Positions 1 through 12,859 are shown, counted from the stretch's first letter. The stretch is DNA of 64,000 bases from Calycina herbarum (GCA_001414485.1 LLEY01000210.1:29502-93501); one strand, 5' to 3'. Notes: generated by a model from the letters alone, not told the origin. Numbers and translations are program-made.

Positions 1-1
1 T

Positions 2-301
2 CGTCTAGTAACTCTTACTTTTCGCTATACAAAAGCTATCGACAGCGTATTCACAAACTACTCAACTACTCGAGTACTACTCCAACGACCATTGTCTTCA
101 ATAGCAACTTTGCGGGAAGTAATCGATCGAAGACCAGAACGTGGGGGACGCGCTTTGCTACTGCATCGTAGAGAACGAGAAGAAAATAAGAGAAGAAAAC
201 ACAACTTTGGGGACATATCGTATACCACAGTTGTGCTGAAGTCTGTAAGTCCGGAAGCCTGTCAAGAAGAGGACGAAGCCAAACCTAAGCGATTGTTTTA
301 G
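2..301 (+). other. Open reading frame running in from the left edge
   Basis: One frame is open from base 2 to the TAG at 299-301, about 99 codons with no stop, so it could be the 3' end of a gene whose start lies outside the window. The predicted product is basic and charged near the end and matches no family I recognise. There is no ATG in the frame. An open frame of this length can occur by chance, so I treat it as possible only. Confidence 0.2.
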
Positions 302-1037
302 CGCCAAAACAATGGAGATGGATCAGAATGATGTCCATCTCCACTACCTCCTCCACCACCGCCTCCATCCATGATCATCGTGGGACCTACGCCAGCGCGA
401 CCACAATTAATCCGCGAAGCGTCGGCTTGATGCGAATCCTATTTTCCAGAAAATGCGGCTTCGAATATCAGGGCGGCTTCGAGTGACGAGCGCGCGTTGT
501 TCTCCCAGCTCCCCCAACAAACAGGGTCAATTAGGATAGACTCCTTGGTGAACACCGCAGGAATCGATCCCCAGACAATACACTACAAATGGGACAAGCG
601 GGCGTGTGGAATTTATATGGATGAGGGAAATTGGAAGATTGGACGTTTGCCGGGCGTTGACCGTATCAACCAAGACAACAACGGAGAAGCCTTGACGGAT
701 GTGCAAAACTTATTGCAACTCGAATGTGTCAAAACAATTGAGGTTGGCGTTAGATTATCTGGAAGTTTCCAGTATGATTGTTAGACAATTTGCGGCTCGA
801 AATTAAAAAAGGGCCTTACCAATAGTGTGGTATTGGCCCCTTACTTGGATGACTTGTTCATCTCGTACTTTTTAAAGGCACAGATACTATTATGTTTATT
901 ACTCTCCTTTAAACACTCGTCTACGAGCCGTTCTTCTCCTCAATCTTATCTCGGAGTGTAGACTTTTGCGTTGAATTATATATATCCTAGTTTCAATTAC
1001 AGTTGCCAATTGGATCCTCGGTCGATAAGACTAAATT
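302..1037. other. Stretch without a supported gene
   Basis: It contains a 95-codon open frame at 497-784 on the plus strand that begins with TTG, not ATG; its product is unrecognised. At 810-845 a small inverted repeat pairs CCAATA with TATTGG, flanked by AAGGG and CCCTT, and could be a 3'-end hairpin. The rest is AT-rich DNA downstream of the HET gene. I see nothing else. Confidence 0.3.
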
Positions 1038-2885
1038 TCAAACAAACCACATGTTGTTACATTTTTCCACATCCCACAGTTCTCCCTTTGTAATACCATG
1101 TATATACGAGTCGCCAATAAGTTCCCAATCAGATCCATTCGGCCTTATGATAAGTGGTAGTTTTCCGCCTTCAAAAAGAGCTACATAGTCTCCCACCTCT
1201 GCAATACCCGGAAACAACCCCATATACCCATTCTTTGTCATCCCAATCTTTCTACGCAGCATACATCCAACAAACATATTGAAAGCAGCTTGTGGGTCTA
1301 CAATAAAAATTCTCAATATATGGCGCATGATAGCGATAAGTATCCAAACCCATATACTTCTATGTAAGTTGAGTTTCTGCAGCTTGTCAAGAAACCACTG
1401 TCGCTGTGCAACTTTACGAATAATCTTATCGGTATTCTCCTTGCTGTCCTCTTCATTGTCGTCTATATCGTACCACCCAGCAATCAAAGTCTGCCAGAAT
1501 GCTTCCTCGACGTATTCTCCAGTTGGATATTTAGCTCTGGAACCAAATCCTACACATTCCTTCCAGTCAAACACAATCTGCTGGTCCTGTTGGAAATTCC
1601 TGGCTTGTTTCCGCACAGAACCGTATATCAAGTTCTCATCATGAGGTTTCGAAATTCGACTGATCGAGGTAATTCTATCCACAATATATCCAGAGAGCCG
1701 TAGACGGGTTTGAGTCTCGTCAAGAACAAATTCGCACTTTGATCCCTTGGTTGACGCATATACCGTAGTCACACTTTCGTTTTCCTCTCCCTCCAACTGC
1801 AAAAGACTGAAACTCATTGGCCCAGTACATCCCCAATCCGGGACCCAAGAAGGCAGTTCCGAATCCCTCACAAATCTAGGAACACTGAAGAGATCCAAAC
1901 TAGCCGTTTTTTGAATCGTAGATGTCGCAAGCTTCAAATACAAACTCTTAGCCGTCTGCTCATAGTCCGGAACAAAACCCGCCTCTTCAAGACTATCATG
2001 ACAAGAAAGTCCATAAAAGGAAAACACCTTATCCCTCGGATCCGTCGCATCAAAAATCCGATGCCTCGCCAAAACGTTCAAAGATCTCGTCTTAGTCCCC
2101 TCGGAAATCTCATGCTTCGAGAGAATCAACAAAAACAGCAAGTTAACATTCGGGTTCCGATAGAATTCAATGACCCAAATATGTCTGTCCATCGTGTAAG
2201 CAAAGGCACGCGTAAAATCATTCCAAAGGATCGATGAATCCCCACATATCATCAAGGCATCTTCAGAAACGCAGATTTCCTGTATAATCCACGCCCGTTG
2301 GAACCAAGAACGACCCAGGAGCGCGAACAATTCCTTCCACCCCGGTTTCCAGACTGCTGAGAATTGAAAATCGTGCCGTAACCGGACGAGCGAGGCTTTT
2401 ATCCCCTTTTTCTTATCGCCTTCTTCGTCAGCTTCCTCATACAATGCTTCCGAAAGTCTCGTTGCGAACTTTAGACCGATTGAACTTCCATTTTCCTCCT
2501 CCCCGAGCCAGATTAAGGTCTGAGTAGCTGAGGAATAGATATTCCGCATTTCACCAACTTGTTTCCCCTTCTCTTCATTGTCAGATTGGTTGATAGATAT
2601 AGAATCCACCCAAAGAGTGTGAGTTTCCCCTTTTAGTTGGAGGTGAGAGAGGAAGCTGTGGAGGGTGGAAGGAATCTCGATGGCTTTTCCATCGCAGAGG
2701 ATTGTTTGCTTGTCGGTTGGGGATCCCCAGCAATAGGATACTGCGGAGAAGTCCGGGGCGTTGGAAAGGGGGTGGGCTGTTATGGAGCAGGTTATTTCGC
2801 CGGTTTTGGGTCCGGGTGGGAGCGTGAGTAGACGGATGTGTGTTTCTGATGAGGGGAGCGGTGTGTATTCGTAAGGTTCCGTCAT
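1038..2885 (-). CDS. HET-domain (heterokaryon incompatibility) protein
   Basis: Single-exon gene for a 615-residue protein. The HET domain fills about residues 40-200: 'FSAVSYCWG' opens it, 'LWVDSISINQ' is the central hallmark and 'IYSSATQTLIWLGE' follows. HET domains in filamentous ascomycetes take part in self/non-self recognition and can trigger cell death after hyphal fusion. A middle segment with 'HRIFDATDPRDKVFSFYGL' is typical of the large HET/ankyrin-less family, and the C-terminal end ('GDYVALFEGGKLPLIIRP...') is the usual conserved tail. The start at 2885 gives a normal N-terminus. No partner gene of the NLR or lipase type lies beside it. The family is certain; the specificity cannot be read from sequence. 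Confidence 0.93.
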   Translation of the reverse strand: MTEPYEYTPLPSSETHIRLLTLPPGPKTGEITCSITAHPLSNAPDFSAVSYCWGSPTDKQTILCDGKAIEIPSTLHSFLSHLQLKGETHTLWVDSISINQSDNEEKGKQVGEMRNIYSSATQTLIWLGEEENGSSIGLKFATRLSEALYEEADEEGDKKKGIKASLVRLRHDFQFSAVWKPGWKELFALLGRSWFQRAWIIQEICVSEDALMICGDSSILWNDFTRAFAYTMDRHIWVIEFYRNPNVNLLFLLILSKHEISEGTKTRSLNVLARHRIFDATDPRDKVFSFYGLSCHDSLEEAGFVPDYEQTAKSLYLKLATSTIQKTASLDLFSVPRFVRDSELPSWVPDWGCTGPMSFSLLQLEGEENESVTTVYASTKGSKCEFVLDETQTRLRLSGYIVDRITSISRISKPHDENLIYGSVRKQARNFQQDQQIVFDWKECVGFGSRAKYPTGEYVEEAFWQTLIAGWYDIDDNEEDSKENTDKIIRKVAQRQWFLDKLQKLNLHRSIWVWILIAIMRHILRIFIVDPQAAFNMFVGCMLRRKIGMTKNGYMGLFPGIAEVGDYVALFEGGKLPLIIRPNGSDWELIGDSYIHGITKGELWDVEKCNNMWFV

Positions 2886-3682
2886 TTAGGTTTGCTTTTG
2901 AGGTTGTTACTTAAATGAGTAATTGAGTAAGTGAGGTCAAAAATCCCAAAATAGGCAACTGACCTTGGCGAGGATTCATTGGTCAGGATCAAGGGACTCA
3001 GATCATTGGTGGGGTATTTTCTGGTGGAATAAGTAAGCTTGATTTTGTCCAGGCTACGATCTAGCCGTTGGTACTTTGAAAAGAATGCGGCAAATAAGCA
3101 GCAGATTTTATAAATAACTGCAGTAACTACTAAGCTCCAGAGCAATGAACTTGTGTTCTAAAGGCACATTGGAAGCTTTTCTGCTATAGACACTGCTTCT
3201 GAGAGTTGTTTTCCGTGGCTAAAACGTTCTTAGGAGCGGGAAAGTCTCCACCGCAGTTCTGTCCAGGTGCTATATATACACTCAAAGGTTTACCACTCTC
3301 ATGACTTTAAACATGAACAATGAAATGGCACAGGTAGTAATTTGAAGAATTTGAAATATGTAAAAAGTCCAGCTGCTAATCGAACAAATGAACAAGAAAC
3401 CCCAGATTTTAATCTTACACCAGTTAACTCCAGGCCCAAAGAAAGAATCAAAGACTATATCAAGTCCATCTGCACAAGCCTACCACCTCCATCGCAATAT
3501 TTGTGCTGGCGATTTGAAGGGAGAATTCCTCCCATAATATAGAACAAGATCACCCCTGAATGAACCGCCGGTAACATATATGGACTGACGAGAAATGGAA
3601 TTCGTGGATGGGAAGAGGCGATTCGCAAGAGACATTTGGGTATCATTTGGAAAAAATATAGACAATCTCCACTATTTCCAGC
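2886..3682. other. Region upstream of the HET gene, no supported gene
   Basis: An 87-codon minus-strand frame (2882-3145) abuts the HET start but has no family signature and most likely lies in the promoter or 5' leader. Short overlapping frames around 3455-3665 on both strands look like chance. This stretch holds the HET promoter and the 3' flank of the next minus-strand gene. Confidence 0.4.
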
Positions 3683-4332
3683 TTACTTGGATTTGCTTGA
3701 GGAGGTTCGGGAAAACCTGGGGAAGAAACACGTCAGCATAGAAATTAAAAATTGGCGGGCAACTAAAAAGAAAGCCGAATGCTGCTGACACGCGATCACG
3801 CCAGATGTAGAAACACATTCGCAGCTCCCCCCGCATCCCCATTTCTTTGCTTTGGGCACGAGCAAGAGGCAGCACCCAGTATATGATTCAGAGCTGAAGA
3901 CTGGGAGATCAATTACTCACGGTTTTCTGGATTCCATCTTGGCATCCTTTTGCGCCTCCTGGTTCCAAAGGCGACTCTTATATCCTGGGAATGTGCTCAA
4001 ATTCCACGCCTTGACCATAAAGCTCTGTGTATTATCGACGTAGTTCTCATTTTTCAGCTCCTTAACCCCGACCTTGACTCCATCCTTTGTAAATACGACG
4101 TTCTTAGATTGCATCTTATCGGAGGCCGCATGGGATATGTTTTGGACGGAGAGGTAGATGTGGTAACCAACGAAGGCGCATATGCCCAAGAAGATCAGGA
4201 AGAAGATGAGAGGAAGGGATTTCCTGGCAGAATTATTAGTATCTTGCTCCGCAGGTAAAGGGGGTTATGTATTTACACAAAAGCTGATTGGGGTGGTGGG
4301 GGAGGCTTCGGTGTTGATCGTCCCCAGGCCAT
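3683..4332 (-). CDS. Small single-span membrane protein, three exons
   Basis: Proposed exons: 4277-4332, 3921-4223 and 3683-3716, giving 130 residues. Intron 1 (53 nt) has GTAAAT, the branch point ACTAAT and CAG; intron 2 (204 nt) has GTGAGT, the branch point GCTGAC and CCAG. The splices are in phase and the joined frame ends at TAA. The N-terminus is short and proline-rich (KPPPPPQS), then one hydrophobic helix of about 20 residues at 22-42 (LIFFLIFLGICAFVGYHIYL). A soluble tail follows with 'TKDGVKVGVKELKNENYVD' and 'FPGYKSRLW', ending in a Ser/Lys-rich stretch. The layout suggests a type II or tail-facing membrane protein. I do not know its function. The splice signals make a real gene likely; if exon 3 is wrong the protein simply ends earlier. 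Confidence 0.7.
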
Positions 4333-7292
4333 TTTGATTGCTGATCTTCAAGTGTTGGTAATTGGTAAATGTCGCAGACAGCGTTGAAGTTGGTTGATGG
4401 AAAGAAAGGAAGAGGATTAGAGAATTGAAAAGGAGAGGACCCTGTTGGAAGGAAGGATGGATGTTGGAGGAAGGCTGAGGCTTAGGGGAATAATAAAATG
4501 GCCACATGCAAATAGATTGTGAACCTTCAGGGTTGTCGGGCTGAGTGAATGTGCACGTGATCTAGGAAGTGGAGTACTCATGGGTGCACTGGCCAATAGT
4601 TTCTCGTCTTGAATTTATAAATAGAAACGAAGAAAGTAAAAGGTGAAGTGAAAACAAAAGCTAACACTTCAAGATTAATTATTCACATTCAGGCCTTTGA
4701 CTAATCACGTTTTTGACTCACTCATGTTCCCTTACCTAGTTAAGTAAAACTACAAACTTCGTGTGTCCATAGCTCCTGCCGTACGTGAAGGTTCTCTATT
4801 TACCTAGATTATCTTGGACATTTGAAATAAGAAGAAGTGCTCTGAAGTTTTAGAATAATTGTCTACTCTAGATAAAGAAAACAACAAGAGCCAGGTAGGC
4901 AGGTATGATGCTGAAACATTTACTGTCATTTCTATTTTCTATTTTCTACCATGGTCGTCCCTCTGACCAACTCTCTGGAACCTCAGATACGAGATCTATG
5001 ATGACATATGAGATGCCAAAAATGCAATGGTATAGCAACTCTGTTTATGCCTCGAAATCAAGTTATAGGATTTGGGGGAAAACCAAACACCTTTCTGGTA
5101 AAGCAACGGCTCTGGCGGTTGCTGAAATTGATACCTTTATGCATTTTTCAAACCACCATTCATTGCAAATCGTGAAATAAATGTGATAGTGACGTTAAAG
5201 TTGAAAGCCGGCGCTACACAAAGAAACTTCGGAGTCGGATGGATATATGCAAGTATTAAGTACCTTGTGAACTCCGGGTAGGGATGAGTTGAGACGAGAT
5301 GGTCAAACAAGTCCTAAACGACGGCTCTTCCCCTCCATCTGATCACAACCTTCTTCACAGATCACATTGCATGAACCCCCCGGGCAGCTAGGAAAAACCT
5401 TCCTTCCGAGTCTTGGAACGGATGCTTATTCCGAAAGTTGTATTGGTGCAGAGATGTTGATACCCGAGTACACATTTCTTCCGAATTTTTCTCTCTCTTT
5501 CAGATGTTGATCTCTCCAACGGCCTAGAATGTGCCAAATTGGGACGGTATTTGGTGCGACGTACCTGATTTGGAATTTCAGGTACGGATGGTCCCTCTCG
5601 TGCTACCCCAGATGCCGTGGTCAGGGCAATACGGGGAAAGAGACCTGCTCCTTTCGATCCTCTTCTCTTTCGAGTTTGGGGTCCGTGAAGTGGGAGTGGA
5701 AAAGGTTGATGGCGTCGAATAATAGCCACAAGATCACACGGGAGATAGGGTGAGGGATCAAATACATTGAAAGGCTGAAAAATGTTGGTACTTTGATAAT
5801 TTGGTTGGGTGTCGTTCCTGGAATCTGCAGAGTAATATAGAAGCAACACTTGGTCACATCTGGGGGACCACTCATGAAACCGTCCCTTTCGTGAAACAGG
5901 CGCCTTTGGCTTGAAGGGTGGCATCTACGGGGTTATTCGTGAGCTATTTTGATGGATGTGACTTTGCAAAATGGGGATTGAGGGGGCTATGAGAGGAGAA
6001 TGTGATGGGTATTCGGCGCTTAACGATGAAAGGAGGTCGACCTCCTCCCGTGATGGTTGTCTTACCCTGTTAGTTCCCCCTGATACGCTGGATGAGAGCT
6101 CAAGGCAACCCATACAACCCCCAAAGAAAGTGACAACACCAACGCGGCTGCACACACAGAACCTCGGGGCCCGTAAGCTCGCTAGGGAGAGGGGTACAGG
6201 TACTTATCCCAGGAGTCATTGTCCGAGTTACAGCTAACCTCTAAGCTGTTAGAGGACAAGAGGTACATTTACATCGTGGACTCTTGTACTTCCTCTTCCT
6301 CTTTCCATCCTTTACCAGACATCGCAACCTCGATTCCGATCTCCTTACTCGATTGGTATTGCAACTTCGAGTCTTCTCAAGTCACTGGCAAACTATAACT
6401 CCCTTCTGCAACCACCAAATCCTTGTAGCGGGGCATTTTCAACGTCAGTCTGGAACACAGAGCAGACTTCATACTGTCTAAAGGTATGATTCCCAATTTC
6501 GCAACAGTATTCATGATCAGAGGAAGATGCGCCTGTAGACTGCCAGCTTCAGTCATTTGCTCGAGTATCATGGTTCTGAGCAAATGCTTAGGGGGATCTC
6601 TCGAAGCTCTAGACTTCGCAGATTCTAATTGAAGGAACAGAACAAAGAAAACAAAAGCTGACAGATATTTTGACTTAGAAGACTTCTTCACTTTCACAAG
6701 CTGCCAATACATATTATACATCTGAAAGAGGCCCAAGACCGCTCTGCTCGAGTCCCGGTCCATATTTCAGAGCTGCGACAGCCCAACCTTCCTGACACTG
6801 ACAAGGCCGAGCGCGCAAAAGTTGACCTTGCCAAAGAAACGACCGCCAGCCTCCTCAAAGAAACATCGCCGGTATTCTGTATTGACCAACTCGACATTGC
6901 ACTTGCAATCCGAACGCGGCCGTCAGTTTTATCAATATATTTATATACCACACGATAAGAGATTGTGGAGTGATCTTGCTGTTACAGACAGGGCTCCAGA
7001 AAGGAGATTCGGAAGCCGCATAGAAAGTTGCCGGGTGCTTTGACGCTAAAGGAAGCTCTGCACTGCAGCCATCGCTCCCTCTCCACTGGTAACAGGAAAC
7101 AACAAAGAATCCTGCGCTCACTCCCATCGCACCTCGCCTTGCACACTTCCCCGAATCCCCTCGATTATTCACTTGCCATAGCAAGTGTTCCTCTCCCGGC
7201 TACTGCATCTACTGTGCAGTCCTCGTCCGCCGGTCTCCCCCATTCCTCAACCCCGCATTCGACGCTGAGCCGTTGCTCGAGATAGCCTCACC
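4333..7292. other. 3-kb gene-poor stretch ending in the BMP1 promoter
   Basis: Several open frames occur, the longest a 178-codon minus-strand frame at 5388-5924, with overlapping plus-strand frames at 5529-5753 and 5971-6237 and a 128-codon minus frame at 6377-6763. None shows a recognisable domain, a convincing start context or splice-linked continuation, and the frames overlap on both strands, so I do not call genes. A 7-bp inverted repeat (CCTCTAA, loop GCTG, TTAGAGG) is at 6238-6255. The last few hundred bases are C/T-rich and should hold the promoter and 5' leader of the MAP kinase gene. Confidence 0.4.
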
Positions 7293-8663
<1,371 letters not shown>

Positions 8664-9227
8664 GCGATTTATTAATAAATCTACACTCTTGCTTTTTGCG
8701 ATTGCTAGTTACGAAGGCCATTTTTGGTTGAAACGGTTCCTCATCTAGTACAGCCAATATATTTGAGCCTCGTTTGCAAACTACAAGCCAGCTTTGTCTC
8801 ATCGCCTACAAAAAGATCTGGATCAAGGAAAGGTTGGCTTATGGCCAACACAAATTTCCAAATCGTATACAAGAGGAGTTTTTCTTATTGCATACGATGG
8901 GGCTGGTATTGAATGATTGTTTTTTTCGTGCACAATGTTGGGAGGACTTCGAATGATCAGCACGGAACCTTTTCTGGGAATAGGAACTTAGTTATATGAA
9001 GGCATGAGATCATGATCGTTCTTGTTGCAAGCCCGGTGTTGGATTTTTTTTGCTCCGTCTGGTATGTCCCCGCTTGTCTGCTTTTTTCCCTGGGACTCTG
9101 GAGGACATTGAAAACTGAATAGACGGCAATGCTTTTTTGAATGCTAAGAAAATAATTCATTATCTATTATATTTGGATGTGATGTTCATCGCTTGGGGTA
9201 TCTTTGATATTTCGTTAATCCATGACC
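8664..9227. other. Convergent 3' region of BMP1 and RMI1
   Basis: The two genes face each other here. The DNA is AT-rich with short T runs near 8920 and 9046 and would hold both 3' untranslated regions. The small open frames (8724-8956 plus strand, 8957-9160 minus strand) have no family features and are not called. Confidence 0.5.
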
Positions 9228-9977
9228 TCAACGCCCGCCTTCGATAGGTGGAGCTCCCACTGCCTCTCTCAACCTATTCTCCCTACCTTCTTTCCAAGCC
9301 TTATCAACAGCCTCGATCTTTCCTCCTAGCACAGTGACAAAGTCTGGCTCTAATAGTACCATTCCCCTTGCGACTTTCACACCTTTCTTCAACATGACCT
9401 TGCAACCAATATTCATTCCCGGCGGATAACACAATTTCTCCACCCTCTTAAGCTCAAATCCATATACCTTCTGCCCCTTACAATCCTGCAACAAGATTTT
9501 AAAAGGTCCACTATATCTCTGTTGCGCAGCTGGTGTCGCAGCCGTAGGAGGGAACTGCGTAGCTTGTGTAGAATCCTCCGGTGGTGTAGGTAGTACCCTA
9601 ATGACCTCTCTCCCCCTTGTCGTCTCCCCTTTCCTCTCGCTTTCCAATGCTTCGACCAGATCCCATTTACTTCGTGAAAGATCTTCAATATCGAGTATTT
9701 GGCATGGTGTATCGGTAGATAGGGAGCTCGCTTTCACGGTGGCGGACGTTATGTTTGGTGGGAAGGAGGGGGTTTGTGAGTAGAGGATGTTGGGGTTTGT
9801 TATGTCTGCGGAGAGGAGACGGAGGCGGGTTGTTGCTAGGAGGGAGGAGAGCGGTGGGAGTCGGCCGGAGGAGGGTGTGAGGATTGGGTGGAGGAAGAGG
9901 AGGGATGGTTGAGGGAGACCAGCTTGGAGGAGGGCGGTGGTTAGCTGGTGGGGGGTTGTTGTTGGTGGTTGATTCAT
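9228..9977 (-). CDS. RMI1: RecQ-mediated genome instability protein 1 (RMI1)
   Basis: Single-exon gene for 249 residues. The second half carries the RMI1 OB-fold core: 'GPFKILLQDCKGQKVYGFEL', then 'MNIGCKVMLKKGVKVARGMVLLEP' and a closing 'VLGGKIEAVDKAWKEGRE' helix. RMI1 is the OB-fold partner of the Sgs1-Top3 (BLM-TOP3A) complex that dissolves double Holliday junctions in the nucleus. The N-terminal part is the usual helical region, here with Thr/Pro-rich linkers. The length fits the fungal proteins, which lack the C-terminal OB domain of animals. It is divergent from VPS51, 382 bp away. Assignment is by motif recall. Confidence 0.85.
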   Translation of the reverse strand: MNQPPTTTPHQLTTALLQAGLPQPSLLFLHPILTPSSGRLPPLSSLLATTRLRLLSADITNPNILYSQTPSFPPNITSATVKASSLSTDTPCQILDIEDLSRSKWDLVEALESERKGETTRGREVIRVLPTPPEDSTQATQFPPTAATPAAQQRYSGPFKILLQDCKGQKVYGFELKRVEKLCYPPGMNIGCKVMLKKGVKVARGMVLLEPDFVTVLGGKIEAVDKAWKEGRENRLREAVGAPPIEGGR

Positions 9978-10359
9978 TTTGAGGAGTTGTGTTGTAGAAT
10001 ACCCTTATGGGTGCCCTTCCGGGGCTCGACGGTTGTGGTATTTTACCTTTCGTGAAATAATTGAGATTACTTAACTTCTTTCTAGCTCCAATTACACCCT
10101 GCTTTATGTTAATTGTGGGTGGCCATTGGTTTGAAGGTTGAATGTGAGGTTGTGAAGAAAGGATCTTGAGAAGTGGAGAGTCTCGGAGCCTTGCTCACAG
10201 CCTCGCCAGCCTTCCTTCCCCAGATTTCAAGCTCGACACCTTTCAACAATCAACAACCCACCTCCTTCCAAGCTCACAACATCACAGCACCACTTCATCA
10301 AACAATGCAATCTTTTAATTTATAGCCGACTCGAAACCTACATACGTTATCCCCAAAAA
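9978..10359. promoter_or_regulatory. Shared divergent promoter of RMI1 and VPS51
   Basis: This 382-bp gap separates two head-to-head genes and must hold both promoters. An ATTGG (reverse CCAAT) box is at 10125-10129. The 120 bp before the VPS51 start are rich in CA/CT, typical of fungal 5' leaders. No clear TATA box is seen. Confidence 0.5.
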
Positions 10360-11244
10360 ATGTCAACAATAGCATCCCCCCGCGAGTCCTCAGTCAACGG
10401 TCGTCGAGTCCCTCATAACGCAACCCCAACCTCATCCTCGCGCCCCTCCCTCGAAATAATCCGTTCCACATCCGCCTCCCCAGTTCCCTCTCAGCAGCCC
10501 AAAAAAGCCAATCGCGCCGCCCTCCGCGAATACTACAACCTCAAAGCCTCTCAATCCACCGCTATCCCCGGGTCCTCACCCTCTCACGCCGATACCCTCA
10601 GCGAAACCTCCTCAATCCACGACACCTCCGATGTACAAACCTCGCCCCTAGACTCCCCTTCTTTCAACGCGGAAACCTATACCAAACATGTTCTGGAAAC
10701 ACAGCCGCTTTCCGAGTTGTTGAGGACGTATAATGGGATATTGACGGATATTAGGGCGTTGGATGCGGAGAAGAAGGCGTTGGTTTATGATAATTATAGT
10801 AAACTTATTGCTGCTACGCAGACTATTAGGAAGATGAGGGATCATATGGGGAAGGATAATCCGGTGGCTAAGGAGCTGGATCCGAAAATACGAGGGATCT
10901 ATCGGAAAGCTGTTGATATACGAGGGGAGTGGAGAGAAGGGGTTGAGGAGATGAGTGAGGGGGAACGGGAAGCTGTTAAGGAGAGGGAGAGGAGGAGGAA
11001 GGTTGTTGAGAGGGTGCTGGATACGCCGGAACGGATAAGGTGGCTTGTTGGGGAGGGGAAGAATGAGGAGGCTAGGAGTACGTGGGCGCATACTTCGAGG
11101 TTGTTAGAGAGGTGGAGGGAGAGGGGTGTTGGTGGAGATGATGTGCTGGATTGCATTGAGGATGGGGAGGCGGCTCTGAGGGGCGAACCAGCGGGTGAGA
11201 AGAGTTGGGTTAATATTAAGGCTAAGAAGCAATCGAAATCATGA
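10360..11244 (+). CDS. VPS51: GARP complex subunit Vps51
   Basis: Single-exon gene for 294 residues. A Ser/Thr/Pro-rich N-terminus is followed by the Vps51/Vps67 domain: 'RAALREYYNLKA' at about 48-59, then 'YTKHVLETQPLSELLRTYN' and 'DIRALDAEKKALVYDNYSKLIAATQTIRKMRDHM'. Vps51 is the smallest subunit of the Golgi-associated retrograde protein complex, which tethers endosome-derived vesicles to the trans-Golgi through Vps52/53/54 and the SNARE Tlg1. The C-terminal half is highly charged and predicted helical ('EREAVKERERRRKVVERVLD'). It ends 132 bp from the end of the convergent NIF3 gene. Codon use changes midway from C-ending to G/T-ending codons with no frame break. Confidence 0.9.
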   Translation: MSTIASPRESSVNGRRVPHNATPTSSSRPSLEIIRSTSASPVPSQQPKKANRAALREYYNLKASQSTAIPGSSPSHADTLSETSSIHDTSDVQTSPLDSPSFNAETYTKHVLETQPLSELLRTYNGILTDIRALDAEKKALVYDNYSKLIAATQTIRKMRDHMGKDNPVAKELDPKIRGIYRKAVDIRGEWREGVEEMSEGEREAVKERERRRKVVERVLDTPERIRWLVGEGKNEEARSTWAHTSRLLERWRERGVGGDDVLDCIEDGEAALRGEPAGEKSWVNIKAKKQSKS

Positions 11245-11376
11245 TACCCTTTTGGGAGCGACCAAACCTGGTTCCAGAAGCACCGTGTGATTAAGGACTG
11301 ACTGCTGATACAAGATTCCCTTTGCTCTAGACGCCAATGCCAGCAACTTCAATTTTACCATTCGAGGAATAAGCCC

Positions 11377-12859
11377 TTACCAGCCTTCATCGCCAGTCAT
11401 AACCAGTGAGTAGGGATCACAATCAACCTCACTAACATCAATCTTCCACTCCTCTCCCTTACCAATATCCCCGCTCTTCCTCAACTCCTCAACTTCCTCA
11501 GTCACCGCTCCAGTCAACTTCCCGACTATGCTCTTTCTGAAGAACCCTCTCTCACTATTACTGTGAAAAGTAGTAATCACACACTTCCCCTTCTCTATAG
11601 CAGCCAAAGCTTCATGGTGACTTAATTCCCCCGTAAACAACAAATCCACGTCGAGATTGTTAAGCATAGAACCACCTGAGCCCGCACAGATCCCAATTGA
11701 TGAGATAGGAATTGATGGTTTATCGGTGATATTTTGCGGTGTAGCGACAGACATTCCTTTGAGCTCTGTATGCTTTGTGATATTACGAACGATTGAGCCT
11801 AGAGTTTGGGGTGTAGAGAAACGGAGAATTCGCCCGTAACCTGCTGTTTCGAAGCATGTTGGGACGGGAGTCTTGAGAGGTGTGATGTTTGTACGTCTAG
11901 ATGTTTTTGGTTACAGGTGATTTCTTAATTTGAAGGGAGTGAAGGGGACATACGTGCTAGATCCTAAGTCTGAGAAGATATCTGCTAGCCAGTCGTTTAG
12001 ACCTCCTGTTGCGGCGTCGACAGCTGTGTGGGGGCAGTAAACGCTGATTCCTTCTTGGGCTAGACGGAGGAGGGTTGTGGTTTGGGTGTCGGCTTGGGTG
12101 AGGGATTTGAGGCCGCGGAAGATTATTGGGTCTGTGGAGGGTTTGGGTTAACATGGGCTGAAATTTGATATAGGTATGAGTCGTCTTGAAAAGAATTGAT
12201 GAGAATCCAAGGACGAATTATGGGGATAGAGATTGAAAATGGGAGTGTATCAGGCTAGAAAAACTTGTAGTATACTGCTATGGGAGGCAAAGTATGATTG
12301 GAAGAAGCAGAGCAAACGTGTAAAACAAGAACACCCATCCCCAAGAACAAGATACCCAAAAACAGTGGTAATGGAATCAGATCCAATCGTTCCCATTCCC
12401 GGCGTACAAATCAATTGAAATGGAATGAGAAAAAGAAAACTCAGAATAACTCACGATAAGCAATAATGATGGAATCTCTCCTTCTGATAGCCTCGTCGGC
12501 GACAGCAGTCGTCAGATCTACAGTGACCAACGCGGAGTTTCTCAGATATCCGTGCTCTCTGAAAGGAGCCTCCAACAATACTATCAAATATTATCAGTCA
12601 GACTTCAATTTTCATTGCTGAATATGAGAGAGTACTTACACCCTGTATTATCGAAGCTTTTATCTGCTAGGGCTTCGGGGTATCTGTTTGGTATGTCAGT
12701 ATGAATCTGTCTTTCTGAAGGCAAATATTAAGATATTAATTATCTAATTGGTGATATTGTTGCCTTGGGACACCAAGGGGAATGAACTCACACCTTCCTC
12801 ATCGCAGCAACGACGGCCCGTGTAAAAGGCGCGACTTTTGGCTTAACATTTTCCGCCAT
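11377..12859 (-). CDS. NIF3-family protein (DUF34, GTP cyclohydrolase I type 2-like fold)
   Basis: Five exons: 12792-12859, 12640-12683, 12455-12580, 11954-12131, 11377-11896, giving 311 residues. Diagnostic segments run across the splices: 'LADKSFDNTGLLLEAP' near the start, 'VTVDLTTAVADEAI' and 'IIAYHPIIFRGLK' (a conserved metal-binding motif region), 'GISVYCPHTAVDAATGGLNDWLA', and near the end 'GICAGSGGS' and 'DLLFTGELSHHEAL', which supply further histidine/glutamate metal ligands. The family is conserved from bacteria to man (yeast Nif3) and binds two metal ions; its reaction is not settled. Introns are 48 to 323 nt with GTGAGT or GTATGT donors. The start is a good ATG after a C-rich leader. 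Confidence 0.9.

Noticed and set aside
5388..6240. Frames of 178 and 88 codons as possible genes
   Set aside because: No domain, no splice partners, and overlapping open frames on both strands; the reading is Arg/Ser/Pro-rich as expected from this base composition.
10648..11156. Minus-strand frames of 147 and 85 codons inside VPS51
   Set aside because: They lie fully within the VPS51 coding sequence and have biased Leu/Pro/Ser readings typical of antisense shadows.
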